A DNA stretch of 64,000 nt from Aquipseudomonas guryensis (GCF_014164785.1 NZ_JACJFN010000002.1:558001-622000), one strand, 5' to 3'. Shown: positions 46,265 to 57,890, counted from the first letter of the stretch. A program made the numbers and translations. The notes: generated from the sequence alone by a model not told the origin.

Positions 46265-46593
46265 GCCGTCTGGGGCGCCATTTGCCGTTGGCGTTGCTGC
46301 TTCTGCTCGGCGGTTGCAGTCTGGGCGGCATCGCGCCGTCTGTGCCCACGAACGTCCCGCAACAGGCGCAGAACCATCCCCGTTTCGCTCCGCCGCCGGG
46401 TGGCAGCAGCTACTGGGATGGTGCGCTGGGCGTGTACGTGCTCAAGGGCAGTCGCGATCTCTATTACCGCGAGCGCACCTACTATCGCTGGGCCGATGGC
46501 TGGAATTGGGCGAGCAATCCGCACGGTCCGTGGCAGCCGACCGATGCCAGCAGTGTGCCGGCAGGTCTGGGCCAGCGCTACGCTAGGCCCTGA
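46261..46593 (+). CDS. Small lipoprotein, YRW-rich family, copy 1
   Basis: A 110-residue predicted lipoprotein: signal peptide with lipobox LGGC (Cys19). The mature part carries the pattern [27 protein letters not shown], then GPW. The same pattern occurs in the next gene, so the two are probably ancient duplicates. It overlaps the ccmI stop by ATGA and is thus tied to that operon. I do not know a function for this family. Confidence 0.8.
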   Translation: MSRLGRHLPLALLLLLGGCSLGGIAPSVPTNVPQQAQNHPRFAPPPGGSSYWDGALGVYVLKGSRDLYYRERTYYRWADGWNWASNPHGPWQPTDASSVPAGLGQRYARP

Positions 46594-46668
46594 CCGCTAG
46601 CCGGCGTGCAACCTGGGGCGGACTAAACTGTCCAAATTGAGTGTTGTCCCTGGCCCGAGGTTACCGTC

Positions 46669-47193
46669 ATGAATCGGCGCATCTTGCTTTTGCTAGCCCT
46701 GCTTCTGCCATTGTCGGCTTGCACGGTGTATCCGGGTTATGGCGGCTATGGCGGGCATCCTCGGCATACGCCACCGCCCTATGGGGATTGGCGCTGGGAT
46801 GACGACCTGGATGTCTATGTCAGCATCGGTTATCCGCGTCTGTATTTCCGCGACCGTATCTACTATCGCTGGGACGACCACGGCTGGTATTCGGGCGATG
46901 ATTATCGGGGTCCCTGGAAGCCGCATGGCTACCAGGGCATACCGCCTGGCCTGAGCCGGGAGCATCCGTATTCTGCCAATCAGGGCGGCCATGGCTCTGG
47001 GCATGAGCGGGATAAGTGGGGCGATCAGCAGGGGCAGCAAGGGCAGGGACAATACCGTTCCCAGCAGGGCGGTGGGAGCAAGTCCAGCTCGCAGAACTAC
47101 GAGCATGGCCAGTCGACGCAAGGTCAGGGTCAGGGCAAAAGCTCGAACAAGGGCGGTAAGTCGCAGAAAAAACAGCACGATTCGCACTATTGA
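46669..47193 (+). CDS. Lipoprotein, YRW-rich family with Gln/Gly/Ser tail, copy 2
   Basis: A 174-residue predicted lipoprotein with lipobox LSAC (Cys18). Residues 40-85 share the WRWDDDLDVYVSIGYPRLYFRDRIYYRWDD pattern (seen here as DLDVYV and RIYYRW) and GPW with copy 1. The C-terminal half (about 100-174) is a low-complexity Gly/Gln/Ser/His/Lys tail, a poor fit to globular domains. GAGG at 46657-46660 precedes the ATG. Surface or outer-membrane location is likely; the role is unknown. Confidence 0.8.
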   Translation: MNRRILLLLALLLPLSACTVYPGYGGYGGHPRHTPPPYGDWRWDDDLDVYVSIGYPRLYFRDRIYYRWDDHGWYSGDDYRGPWKPHGYQGIPPGLSREHPYSANQGGHGSGHERDKWGDQQGQQGQGQYRSQQGGGSKSSSQNYEHGQSTQGQGQGKSSNKGGKSQKKQHDSHY

Positions 47194-47273
47194 GGGTGCC
47201 AGTTGTCGGGTAGTCAGCGCGGCGAGCTGATGGGAAGGCAGGCAGCGTGCGGCACTGCCGGCAAACGGCAGTC

Positions 47274-47301
47274 TTGGCCGGCAAAAACCCTGTGGTAAAC
47301 T
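47274..47301 (+). promoter_or_regulatory. Candidate promoter upstream of smc
   Basis: TTGGCC (47274-47279), 16 bases, TAAACT (47296-47301). Both boxes match the sigma-70 consensus at 4 of 6. A stem ACTGCCG/CGGCAGT (47254-47260 and 47266-47272) lies directly upstream. Confidence 0.35.
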
Positions 47302-47342
47302 CCGCCGATCTTGCGCGCAACCCCCGAAATCCAAGGAAAAAC

Positions 47343-47420
47343 ATGACCTTCACGGCAGCGGACAGCCTCGCTCTGCAGTCTCCCGGTTTTGCCCCGGGGG
47401 AGGTCATGGCATGCGCCTGA
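47343..47420 (+). CDS. Possible 25-codon leader ORF overlapping the smc start
   Basis: ATG at 47343 with AAGGA at 47333-47337 (5-base spacing), 25 codons, TGA at 47418-47420. The peptide (MTFTAADSLALQSPGFAPG...) has no recognised family. The smc ATG at 47411 lies inside its last codons in another frame, so ribosomes ending here could restart on smc. The smc start also has its own GGGGGAGG upstream, so coupling is not the only explanation. May be chance. Confidence 0.35.
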   Translation: MTFTAADSLALQSPGFAPGEVMACA

Positions 47421-50400
47421 AGTGCATCAAACTGGCCGGCTTCAAGTCCTTCGTCGACCCGACCACGGTGACTTTCCCGAGCAACATGGCGGCGGTGGTC
47501 GGGCCCAACGGTTGCGGCAAGTCCAATATTATCGACGCCGTCCGCTGGGTGATGGGCGAGAGTTCGGCGAAGAACCTCCGCGGCGAGTCGATGACCGACG
47601 TCATCTTCAACGGCTCCAACACGCGCAAGCCGGTGAGCCAGGCCAGCATCGAGCTGATCTTCGACAACTCCGATGGTGGCCTGGGCGGCGAGTACGCGGC
47701 CTGGGCTGAGATTTCCATCCGTCGCCGGGTGACCCGCGACGCGCAGAACACCTACTTCCTCAACGGCGTGAAGTGCCGCCGTCGCGATATCACCGATATC
47801 TTCCTCGGCACCGGCCTGGGCCCGCGCAGCTACTCGATCATCGAGCAGGGCATGATTTCCAAGCTGATCGAGGCCAAGCCCGAGGACCTGCGTAACTTCA
47901 TCGAGGAAGCTGCCGGCATCTCCAAGTACAAGGAGCGCCGCCGCGAGACCGAGAGTCGTATCCGCCGCACCCACGAGAACCTGGCGCGCCTGACCGACCT
48001 GCGCGAAGAGCTGGAACGCCAGCTGGAACGCCTGCACCGCCAGGCCCAGGCCGCCGAGAAATACCAGGAATACAAGGCCGAGGAGCGTCAGCTCAAGGCC
48101 CAGCTGTCGGCCCTGCGCTGGCAGGCGCTGAATGAGCAGGTCGGCAACCGCGAGCGGGTGATCGGCGACCAGGAAGTGGCGTTCGAAGCGCTGGTCGCCG
48201 AGCAGCGCAATGCCGACGCCAGCATCGAGCGCCTGCGTGACGGCCACCACGAGTTGTCCGAGCGCTTCAACCAGGTGCAGGGGCGCTTCTACTCGGTGGG
48301 TGGCGATATCGCCCGCGTCGAGCAGAGCATCCAGCATGGCCAGCAGCGCCTGCGCCAATTGCAGGATGACCTCAACGAGGCCGAGCGCGCGCGTCTGGAA
48401 ACCGAATCGCACCTCGGCCACGACCGCACTCTGCTGGCCACCCTGGGTGAAGAGCTGGAGATGCTCGAGCCCGAGCAGGAGCTGACCGCCGCCGCCGCCG
48501 AAGAGTCCGCGGCCAGCCTGGAAGAGGCGGAAAGCGCCATGCACGGCTGGCAGGAGCAGTGGGAAGGCTTCAACCAGCGCAGTGCCGAGCCGCAGCGCCA
48601 GGCCGAAGTGCAGCAGTCGCGCCTGCAACAGCTGGAACAGAGCCTGGAGCGCCTGAGCGAACGTCAGCGTCGGCTGGCCGAGGAACTGGCGCAGCTGGCC
48701 GCCGATCCGGAAGACGCGGCGATTCTCGAGCTCTCCGAGCAGCTGGCCGCCAGCGAGCTGAATCTGGAAGAGCTGCATGCTGCCGAAGACTCTCTGGTTG
48801 AACGCCTCGAACAACTGCGCGGCGAGCTGCAACAGGCCAGCCAGGCCCAGCAGCAAGCGCAGGGCGAACTGCAGCGCCTGAATGGCCGCATCGTCTCCCT
48901 GGAAGCCCTGCAACAGGCCGCGTTGAATCCCGGCAAGGGCGCCGCCGAATGGCTGCGCGAGCAGCAACTGAACAATCGCCCACGCCTGGCCGAAGGCCTG
49001 CGAGTGGAAGCCGGCTGGGAGCTGGCGGTGGAAACCGTACTCGGTGCAGACCTGCAGGCAGTGCTGCTGGATGATTTCACTGGTCTCGACCTGGCCGGCT
49101 TCGACCAAGGTGAACTGCGCCTGGTTAATCCGCAGTCTGGCGGCGCGCGCCTGGCCGGCAGCCTGCTGGACAAGGTCGAGGCCGGCTTCGATCTGGCGCC
49201 CTGGCTGGGTCAGGTCCGCCCGGTCGAGACCCTTGATGAGGCCCTGGCGCGGCGCAGTCAGCTGGGTGACGGCGAAAGCCTGATCAGCCGTGACGGTTAC
49301 TGGGTCGGTCGGCACTTCCTGCGTGTACGCCGTGCCAGTGCCGCCGAAAGCGGTGTGCTAGCCCGTGGTCAGGAGCTGGAGCGCCTGGGGCTGGAACGCG
49401 AAGAACGTGAAGCGGCGCTGGCCGATCTGGAAGAGCGCCTGCAGCAGCTGCAGGCCAGCCAGCGTCAGCAGGAAGAGGCCCGCGAGCAGCAGCGCCGCCT
49501 GGTGCAGGAGCAGGCCCGCCGTCAGGGCGAGCTTAAGGCGCAGCTGTCCGCCGGTCAGGCCAAGGCCGAACAGCTGACCCTGCGCCGCCGCCGTCTGGAT
49601 GCTGAACTGATGGAGCTCGCCGAGCAGCGCGAACTGGAGCAGGAGCAGCTGGGTGAGTCACGCCTGATCCTGCAGGACGCTCTGGATGCCATGGCGGTCG
49701 ACACCGAGCAGCGCGAGCAGCTGCTGGCCAGGCGTGACCAGTTGCGCGAGCGCCTCGACCGGGTGCGTCAGGAGGCCCGTCAGCACAAGGATCATGCCCA
49801 CCAACTGGCCGTGCGCCTGGGTTCGATCAAGGCCCAGCACGAGTCCACCCGCCAGGCCCTGGAGCGCCTGGAACTGCAATTCGAGCGCGCCATCGAGCGC
49901 CGCGAGCAGCTCAGCCTCAATCTGGAGGAGGGCGAGGCGCCGCTGGAAGAGCTGCGTATCAAGCTGGAAGAGCTGCTCGACAAGCGCATGGGCGTGGAAG
50001 ACGAACTCAAGCTGGCGCGCCTGGCCCTGGAGGACGCGGATCGCGAACTGCGCGACGCCGAGAAGCGCCGCACCCAGGCCGAGCAGCAGGCGCAGTTGCT
50101 GCGCAGCCAGCTGGAGCAGCAGCGCATGGGGTGGCAGGAGCTCAGCGTAAGGCGCAAGGCGCTGCACGATCAGTTGCTGGAAGACGGCTATGACCTGCAC
50201 GGCGTGCTCGCCAGCCTGCCGAGCGAGGCCAGCGAGAAGGCCTGGGAAGAGGAGCTGGAACGCCTTGCTGCGCGGATCCAGCGCCTGGGGCCGATCAACC
50301 TGGCGGCCATCGACGAATACCAGCAGCAATCCGAGCGCAAACGCTACCTGGACGCGCAGAACGCCGACCTGGTCGAGGCGCTGGATACCCTGGAAAACGT

Positions 50401-50899
50401 TATCCGCAAGATCGACAAGGAAACCCGCAACCGTTTCAAGGAAACCTTCGACCAGATCAACTCCGGCTTGCAGGCGCTGTTCCCCAAGGTGTTCGGCGGG
50501 GGGCACGCGTATTTGGAGCTGACCGGCGAAGACTTACTGGATACCGGCGTGGCGATCATGGCGCGGCCGCCGGGCAAGAAGAACAGCACCATCCACCTGC
50601 TTTCCGGCGGGGAAAAGGCGCTGACTGCGTTGGCCCTGGTGTTTGCCATCTTCAAGCTCAATCCGGCGCCGTTCTGCATGCTCGACGAAGTCGATGCGCC
50701 GCTGGACGACGCCAACGTTGGCCGCTATGCGCGCCTGGTCAAGGAAATGTCGGCCACGGTGCAGTTCATCTATATCACCCATAACAAGATCGCCATGGAA
50801 ATGGCCGATCAGTTGATGGGGGTTACCATGCATGAGCCAGGATGCTCGCGCCTGGTGGCAGTGGACGTGGAGGAGGCAATGTCGCTGGTCGAGGCCTAG
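47411..50899 (+). CDS. smc: Chromosome segregation/condensation ATPase SMC
   Basis: A 1162-residue SMC protein. Head: Walker A GPNGCGKSN (31-39) at the N terminus, ABC signature LLSGGEKALTALAL and Walker B FCMLDEVDAPLDD at the C terminus. Two long coiled-coil arms (about 170-500 and 660-1010) flank a hinge (about 510-640, AAEWLREQQLNNRPRLAEGLRV onward). It compacts and separates chromosomes with ScpA/ScpB, which are not in this window. Start at 47411 has GGGGGAGG upstream and agrees with MRLKCIKLAGFKSF of related proteins. Confidence 0.96.
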   Translation: MRLKCIKLAGFKSFVDPTTVTFPSNMAAVVGPNGCGKSNIIDAVRWVMGESSAKNLRGESMTDVIFNGSNTRKPVSQASIELIFDNSDGGLGGEYAAWAEISIRRRVTRDAQNTYFLNGVKCRRRDITDIFLGTGLGPRSYSIIEQGMISKLIEAKPEDLRNFIEEAAGISKYKERRRETESRIRRTHENLARLTDLREELERQLERLHRQAQAAEKYQEYKAEERQLKAQLSALRWQALNEQVGNRERVIGDQEVAFEALVAEQRNADASIERLRDGHHELSERFNQVQGRFYSVGGDIARVEQSIQHGQQRLRQLQDDLNEAERARLETESHLGHDRTLLATLGEELEMLEPEQELTAAAAEESAASLEEAESAMHGWQEQWEGFNQRSAEPQRQAEVQQSRLQQLEQSLERLSERQRRLAEELAQLAADPEDAAILELSEQLAASELNLEELHAAEDSLVERLEQLRGELQQASQAQQQAQGELQRLNGRIVSLEALQQAALNPGKGAAEWLREQQLNNRPRLAEGLRVEAGWELAVETVLGADLQAVLLDDFTGLDLAGFDQGELRLVNPQSGGARLAGSLLDKVEAGFDLAPWLGQVRPVETLDEALARRSQLGDGESLISRDGYWVGRHFLRVRRASAAESGVLARGQELERLGLEREEREAALADLEERLQQLQASQRQQEEAREQQRRLVQEQARRQGELKAQLSAGQAKAEQLTLRRRRLDAELMELAEQRELEQEQLGESRLILQDALDAMAVDTEQREQLLARRDQLRERLDRVRQEARQHKDHAHQLAVRLGSIKAQHESTRQALERLELQFERAIERREQLSLNLEEGEAPLEELRIKLEELLDKRMGVEDELKLARLALEDADRELRDAEKRRTQAEQQAQLLRSQLEQQRMGWQELSVRRKALHDQLLEDGYDLHGVLASLPSEASEKAWEEELERLAARIQRLGPINLAAIDEYQQQSERKRYLDAQNADLVEALDTLENVIRKIDKETRNRFKETFDQINSGLQALFPKVFGGGHAYLELTGEDLLDTGVAIMARPPGKKNSTIHLLSGGEKALTALALVFAIFKLNPAPFCMLDEVDAPLDDANVGRYARLVKEMSATVQFIYITHNKIAMEMADQLMGVTMHEPGCSRLVAVDVEEAMSLVEA

Positions 50900-51021
50900 C
50901 GGCGATATGGTCAAGATTGCCTGGCAACGGTGCACATTTACCGTTCGTCGTGCTAGCTTAGGCCTCAATTTTGTGACGCGCAGAAAATACCTGTAAGAAC
51001 ATACAGTTGTCTGCGTTTTTC

Positions 51022-51043
51022 AGAGGGCAGGAAGCCCTTTCTT
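51022..51043 (+). terminator. Possible terminator after smc
   Basis: AGAGGGC (51022-51028) can pair with GCCCTTT (51034-51040) including one G-T pair, with a 5-base loop and a CTTC tail. Modest stem; the 182-base smc-zipA gap otherwise shows AT-rich sequence consistent with a zipA promoter that I cannot place exactly. Confidence 0.4.
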
Positions 51044-51081
51044 CATCATCATAATTACTGGTTTAGGGGCTCGAAAACTTC

Positions 51082-51894
51082 ATGGAAATCGGTCTGCGCG
51101 AATGGCTGATCGTCATCGGCATCATCGTCATTGCCGGCATTCTCTTCGACGGCTGGCGCCGCATGCGTGGCGGCAAGGGCAAACTGAAGTTCAAGCTCGA
51201 CCACAGTTTCAGCAATCTACCGGACGATGATGCCGATCCGGATCTGCTCAGCCCGCCGCGTGTCCTCGATCGCAAGCGTGAACCGGGTCTGACCGAAGAA
51301 GACATGCCGTCGATGAGCGCCACCGAGCTGAATCGCCGGCGCAATATCGAGCCGCAGCAGGGTGACCTCAACCTCGACACCGAAGAGCCGGTGCCGACGC
51401 TGCTCAACCCGGTCGATGATGGTCCCGAATCTGAGCCGACTCAGACCAAGGAAGCTGTGCCGGTCGAGGAAGTACTGGTGATCAACGTGGTGGCCCGTGA
51501 AGGTGAAGTCTTCAATGGCCCGGCGCTGCTTCAGAACATCCTGGAAAGCGGCCTGCGTTTCGGCGAGATGGACATCTTCCACCGCCACGAAAGCATGGCC
51601 GGCAATGGCGAAGTGCTGTTCTCCATGGCTAACGCGGTCAAGCCGGGCACCTTCGACCTGGACGACATCGAGCTGTTCAGCACCCGTGGTGTTAGCTTCT
51701 TCCTCGGCCTGCCGGGACCGCGTCATCCGAAACAGGCCTTCGACGTCATGGTGGCTGCCGCACGCAAGCTGTCCCATGAGCTGAACGGCGAGCTGAAGGA
51801 TGACCAGCGCAGCGTGATGACCGCGCAGACCATCGAGCATTACCGTCAGCGCATCGCCGAGTTCGAGCGCAAGAAGCTGACCCACAAGCGTTAA
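51082..51894 (+). CDS. zipA: Cell division protein ZipA
   Basis: A 270-residue divisome protein that anchors FtsZ to the inner membrane. N-terminal membrane helix (about 5-25, [19 protein letters not shown]), a short linker shorter in Pro/Gln than in E. coli, and the C-terminal FtsZ-binding domain (about 135-265, [40 protein letters not shown]). Located between smc and ligA as in other Pseudomonas. Confidence 0.95.
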   Translation: MEIGLREWLIVIGIIVIAGILFDGWRRMRGGKGKLKFKLDHSFSNLPDDDADPDLLSPPRVLDRKREPGLTEEDMPSMSATELNRRRNIEPQQGDLNLDTEEPVPTLLNPVDDGPESEPTQTKEAVPVEEVLVINVVAREGEVFNGPALLQNILESGLRFGEMDIFHRHESMAGNGEVLFSMANAVKPGTFDLDDIELFSTRGVSFFLGLPGPRHPKQAFDVMVAAARKLSHELNGELKDDQRSVMTAQTIEHYRQRIAEFERKKLTHKR

Positions 51895-51911
51895 CCGCCG
51901 CCGTTACACAG

Positions 51912-51941
51912 AAAGAGCAGCCCCGGCTGCTCTTTTCGTTT
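51912..51941 (+). terminator. Rho-independent terminator after zipA
   Basis: AAAGAGCAGC (51912-51921) pairs perfectly with GCTGCTCTTT (51926-51935) around a CCCG loop, followed by TCGTTT. It lies only 15 bases before the ligA start, so ligA may rely on read-through. Confidence 0.8.
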
Positions 51942-51943
51942 GA

Positions 51944-54322
<2,379 letters not shown>

Positions 54323-54337
54323 CGCACTGCGCGGTTC

Positions 54338-54360
54338 GACCCCGGGGCAAGCCCGGGGTC
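54338..54360. terminator. Symmetric hairpin between ligA and the TRL-like gene
   Basis: GACCCCGGG (54338-54346) pairs with CCCGGGGTC (54352-54360) around GCAAG. It lies between convergent genes and may end transcription from both sides, though neither side has a T tract. Confidence 0.5.
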
Positions 54361-54370
54361 GCGGTACTGC

Positions 54371-54679
54371 TTAGCTACCGGTGACGGTCACGCAGGTCTT
54401 ACCGAAGAACGGGTAGAAACCTTTGGTGTGGTAGTCGGCAGAGGCAACGCTGGAGATGCTGCCATTGGCCTTGGCGGCTTCAATGGAGGCGTCACCCTTG
54501 TTGATCAGACCGATGATGGTGGTAGCGCAGGAAGTACCCTGCTTGCTGCCTTGAGCGGTGGTGGCGGTGATCGGGCCTTTGACGTCAGTGATCAGGCCAA
54601 CACCGACTGGCGACAGGCCAGTGGCGCAACCGCTCAACAGGGTGGCGAGTGCAGCGGCAGTAACAATCTTCTTCAACAT
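54371..54679 (-). CDS. TRL-like family small lipoprotein
   Basis: A 102-residue protein with a lipoprotein signal (LLSGC, Cys18) and the TRL-like domain pattern: GLITDVKGPITAT, GTSCATTIIGLINKGDASIEAA, then a C-terminal TCVTVTGS. TRL-like proteins are small exported proteins of unknown function, often found in multiple copies. It is convergent with ligA. Confidence 0.8.
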   Translation of the reverse strand: MLKKIVTAAALATLLSGCATGLSPVGVGLITDVKGPITATTAQGSKQGTSCATTIIGLINKGDASIEAAKANGSISSVASADYHTKGFYPFFGKTCVTVTGS

Positions 54680-54851
54680 GCTGTGATTTCCTTGTTCTTA
54701 ACTATCCATGGGGCCTCGCCGTGCTGGACGAGGTGCAGATGACGTTAAAGGAGCATTGGACCTTGGTGCAACTCGCGTTGATGGTTCTTGAACCTGGATC
54801 AACTTCCTGACCTGTTCTACAGCAATGCAGGCGCGCAGGCAGGCTGGCGAT

Positions 54852-55130
54852 TTAGTTGAGCGCGTCGGTCAGGGCCTTGGCCGGTACCAGTTTGACCACC
54901 TTCTTGGCGGCGATTTCGATGGCCTTGCCAGTTTGCGGGTTGCGCCCGGTACGCGCAGGGCGTTCGCTGACTTTCAGTTTGCCGATGCCTGGCAGAGTGA
55001 TTTCGCCGTCGTTCTCCAGGGCGTCGGCAACGATCTCCCCGAGTTGTTCGAGCAGGGCGCGGACATCGCTCTTCTGCAGGTCGATGGCTTCGGCGAGGTC
55101 GGAAATCAGCTGGTCTTTGGTGATGGCCAT
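54852..55130 (-). CDS. HU-family DNA-binding protein
   Basis: A 92-residue HU/IHF-type protein: MAITKDQLISDLAEAIDLQKSDV, LPGIGKL, and the beta-arm segment RPARTGRNPQTGKAIEI with the conserved RNP. Shorter start chosen because GGAG lies 6 bases upstream on the minus strand; an open frame of 19 more codons lacks support. Several HU-like proteins exist in Pseudomonas; which nucleoid role this one has is not visible. Confidence 0.9.
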   Translation of the reverse strand: MAITKDQLISDLAEAIDLQKSDVRALLEQLGEIVADALENDGEITLPGIGKLKVSERPARTGRNPQTGKAIEIAAKKVVKLVPAKALTDALN

Positions 55131-55238
55131 GAGGCGCTCCATGCAACAGGGGAAAGGGGCCCGCGGGGCGGGTGATTCGGCTGGCACGCTACCACAACGC
55201 GCTGTGGTTTCGGCATCGCTGCCAAGGCTTAGGGGCGG

Positions 55239-55859
55239 TTAGTTGATCAGTATGCGTGGCTCATCATGCAGGCAGATGCTCAGTTGCTGGCCGCTCTGTC
55301 TGTCGAAGGCACAGTAGGGCAGGCTATGTATCTGCGCCTGCTGCGCCACCAGCAACAGGACGCACAGGCAGAGTAATGCGAGCGCTCCTGCCAACAACCA
55401 GCGTAACCAGCCTGGGCTCCGCTGTCGGCGTCTGGGCAGCAGCAGAGGCAGCAGGGCTATACCGCAGAACAGGGCGAAACTACTCAGTTCATCCTGCGTC
55501 GGCGAATAGAGCAGATTGCCGCTCGGGTCGCTTGGAAATGTTGCCCAGCGATACAGCGCTACAGCGCCAAGCAACAGAAAAGTCAGGGCCCAGAGCATGC
55601 GTGCGCCGCTCATGCCGAGCAGCCAGGCCGAGCCCAATGCCAGCAGTGCCGGCAATAGCAGGAGCACTGCACTTGCACTGCCCAGGCCGCCGAGCAGGGT
55701 GCCGCTGGTTTCACGGATCTGCAGCAGATAAAGCCCACTGGCGAGCGCCAGGGCGGTACTGCTTAGCAGGCAGAACAGACTGATACCGAGCCAGAGTCTG
55801 TGGCTCGCGAGGGTGTCAGTGGCCTGGCTTTGGCCCGAGGGATGGATGGAAATGCGCAT
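55239..55859 (-). CDS. Predicted multi-pass membrane protein
   Basis: A 206-residue protein with about five hydrophobic segments (about 23-45, 58-80, 88-108, 128-146, 150-172) and a soluble C-terminal tail with two Cys in a YCAFDRQSGQQLSICL segment. I do not recognise the family. It lies between the HU gene and the receptor gene and is divergent from the latter. Confidence 0.7.
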   Translation of the reverse strand: MRISIHPSGQSQATDTLASHRLWLGISLFCLLSSTALALASGLYLLQIRETSGTLLGGLGSASAVLLLLPALLALGSAWLLGMSGARMLWALTFLLLGAVALYRWATFPSDPSGNLLYSPTQDELSSFALFCGIALLPLLLPRRRQRSPGWLRWLLAGALALLCLCVLLLVAQQAQIHSLPYCAFDRQSGQQLSICLHDEPRILIN

Positions 55860-55945
55860 ACAAGTTCTTTTGCGTACCTGGCATACAGGCTAACAGGTGG
55901 CTGCCGGCGCATCATCTGTAGCGGCGAGTGGGCTCGGAGCACGGG

Positions 55946-55973
55946 TCAGGAAAATGACTATGCTTACCGACAT
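55946..55973 (+). promoter_or_regulatory. Candidate sigma-28 promoter of the chemoreceptor gene
   Basis: TCAGG (55946-55950), 15 bases, ACCGACAT (55966-55973): a partial match to TCAAG-N15-GCCGATAA (4 of 5 and 5 of 8), 36 bases before the start. Most Pseudomonas chemoreceptor genes use FliA. Confidence 0.4.
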
Positions 55974-56008
55974 AACTACAAACTGCTCATAAGCTGTGGA
56001 GTCTTGTC

Positions 56009-57643
56009 ATGTTTCGTCTATTCGCCGATCTTGGATTCCGCTGGAAGATTGCCCTGCCGATTTTTCTGCTCGCCGTGCTGCTGGTGCTCATGGGCATTCT
56101 GGGTATGCAGGGCATCAGCCAGGTGACCGACTCCAGTACCCGCCTGACCAACCGTTACCTGCCCGCCATCAGCCTGTTGTTGAATGCTGATCGCGATCTG
56201 TACCAGGCTTTTGTCGCCGAGCGCAGTTTGCTCGACGAGGGTGCCAGCGACCATGCCGAGGCGCTCAAGGCAGCCCATGCCGAGAATGCCCAGCAAGCCT
56301 ATGAACGCGTGCACAAGTTCGCCGAGATGCAGCCGAGCCCTGAAGCGCTCAAGCTGGTAGCGGACTTTGATCGGGGTTTCGCCCAGTGGAAGGCCACCTC
56401 CAGTCGCGTGCTGGAGTTGGCGGGCAGTGATCCTGCCGCCGCCTCTCTGCTGAGTTATGGCGACAGCGAGGCGCAGTTCGAAGCTATCCGCGACCCGATC
56501 GACAAGCTCGGTGAGCTGGAAGACACCGCCGCCAATGCCGAAGGCACCGCAGCCATCGCCCTGGGCGAAAAACGCAGCTGGCAGCAAGGCGGGATCATCG
56601 CCATCGGCCTGTTGATCTGCGCTGTGCTGGTGGTGGGCTTCCCGATTCTGGTGACCCGCCCACTGCACAACCTGCTGCACCGCATCGAGCAGATCGCCGA
56701 TGGTGATGGTGACCTGCGCGTGCGTCTGGATGTGCTGTCGCGTGACGAACTGGGCAAGCTCAGCCATGCCTTCAACCGCTTCCTCGACAAGCTGCAGCCG
56801 CTGATCAAGGAGGTCGGTCGGGTTACCGGTGAGGTGGCCGACTCGGCAGAGTCCCTGGCCGGTATGGCGGCGGCCAATGATCGCCTGATCAGCAGCGAAC
56901 ATGCCGCGGTGGATCAGGTCAGCACCGCAGCGACCGAAATGAGCAGCGCGGTACACGAGGTGGCGCGTAATGCGCAGAATGCCGCGGATGCGGCGCGCAG
57001 TGCCGAAAGTCAGTCGCGTGACGGGGCGCAGGTAGTCGGCGCGACTATCCATGCCATCCGCCAGTTGGCCCAGGAAGTGGAAAGCGCTTCGGCGACCATC
57101 CAGACCCTGGAGCAGGAGACCGCCAACATCGGCGCCGTGCTGGCGGTGATCAAGGGCATCGCCGAACAGACTAACCTGCTGGCGCTGAATGCCGCCATCG
57201 AGGCCGCGCGTGCCGGTGAGCAAGGTCGCGGTTTCGCCGTGGTCGCCGACGAAGTACGTGCCTTGGCGGCGCGCACCCAGGATTCGACCAAGGACATCCA
57301 GCAGATGATCGAGCGCCTGCAGACAGGCGTGCAGAATGCGGTCAAGGCCATGCACTCGGGCAGCGAGAAGGCCCGTGACAGTGTCGAGCGTGCGGCTGGG
57401 GTGGATGGTGCGTTGTCGGCCACCGGTGACTCGGTGGCGCGGATCAATGACATGGCGGCACAGATCGCCACCGCCTGCGAGGAGCAGAGTGCGGTGACCG
57501 AAGAGATCGCGCGCAATATCAGCGATATCCGCGACCTGTCCAACGAGGCGGCACAAACGTCCGAACAGAGTACCCAGGCCAGTGCGCGACTGTCCGAACT
57601 GTCCCACGGCCTGGAGCAGCTGGTGGGGCGCTTCCGCGTCTGA
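56009..57643 (+). CDS. Methyl-accepting chemotaxis protein
   Basis: A 544-residue chemoreceptor. First membrane helix about 14-36, a periplasmic helical-bundle sensor (about 37-190, 4HB_MCP type, with [19 protein letters not shown]), second helix about 193-215, HAMP domain (about 215-268, [22 protein letters not shown] pattern, here VTRPLHNLL), and the cytosolic signalling domain with the hairpin tip [34 protein letters not shown] (shown as [20 protein letters not shown]). No C-terminal CheR/CheB tether pentapeptide is visible. The ligand cannot be told from sequence. GGAG at 55998-56001 precedes the ATG. Confidence 0.93.
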   Translation: MFRLFADLGFRWKIALPIFLLAVLLVLMGILGMQGISQVTDSSTRLTNRYLPAISLLLNADRDLYQAFVAERSLLDEGASDHAEALKAAHAENAQQAYERVHKFAEMQPSPEALKLVADFDRGFAQWKATSSRVLELAGSDPAAASLLSYGDSEAQFEAIRDPIDKLGELEDTAANAEGTAAIALGEKRSWQQGGIIAIGLLICAVLVVGFPILVTRPLHNLLHRIEQIADGDGDLRVRLDVLSRDELGKLSHAFNRFLDKLQPLIKEVGRVTGEVADSAESLAGMAAANDRLISSEHAAVDQVSTAATEMSSAVHEVARNAQNAADAARSAESQSRDGAQVVGATIHAIRQLAQEVESASATIQTLEQETANIGAVLAVIKGIAEQTNLLALNAAIEAARAGEQGRGFAVVADEVRALAARTQDSTKDIQQMIERLQTGVQNAVKAMHSGSEKARDSVERAAGVDGALSATGDSVARINDMAAQIATACEEQSAVTEEIARNISDIRDLSNEAAQTSEQSTQASARLSELSHGLEQLVGRFRV

Positions 57644-57691
57644 CCTGGCGGCGGCTGTTTGCCTGTTCGCTAAGCTAAGTGCTTGAAGCGG

Positions 57692-57719
57692 TTGTAAGTT
57701 TGTTTCTAACCAGTACAAT
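57692..57719 (+). promoter_or_regulatory. Candidate promoter of ffs
   Basis: TTGTAA (57692-57697), 16 bases, TACAAT (57714-57719, 5 of 6). Transcription would begin near 57726, at a hairpin GCCCGTC/GACGGGC (57726-57732 and 57737-57743) that could form the 5' end of the precursor. Confidence 0.55.
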
Positions 57720-57750
57720 GGCGCGGCCCGTCGTCTGACGGGCTTCGTTA

Positions 57751-57865
57751 TGGTGGTCCCATCGGTCCCCTCGCAACGATTACCCGTTAACCTGGTCAGG
57801 TCCGGAAGGAAGCAGCCACAGCGGGAACATCGTGTGCCGGGGTGTGGCTGGTGGGGCCGCCTCCA
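57751..57865 (+). ncRNA. ffs: Signal recognition particle RNA (4.5S RNA)
   Basis: The conserved SRP apical sequence GTCAGGTCCGGAAGGAAGCAG (with GGAA tetraloop) is at about 57797-57817, and the outer strands pair: TGGTGG near 57751 with CCGCCTCCA near 57865. The RNA binds Ffh and targets membrane proteins. Ends are placed from pairing and may shift by a few bases. The adjacent 57891-58084 stretch up to dnaX shows no further gene. Confidence 0.93.
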
Positions 57866-57890
57866 TAACCCGCCTTGGGTTAGTCGTTTC
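57866..57890 (+). terminator. Terminator of ffs
   Basis: TAACCC (57866-57871) pairs with GGGTTA (57877-57882) around GCCTT, followed by GTCGTTTC. Confidence 0.6.

Noticed and set aside
54771..54784. GGTTC-TT-GAACC palindrome near the HU gene end
   Set aside because: Too short a stem with a two-base loop and no T tract on the minus strand; not counted as a terminator.
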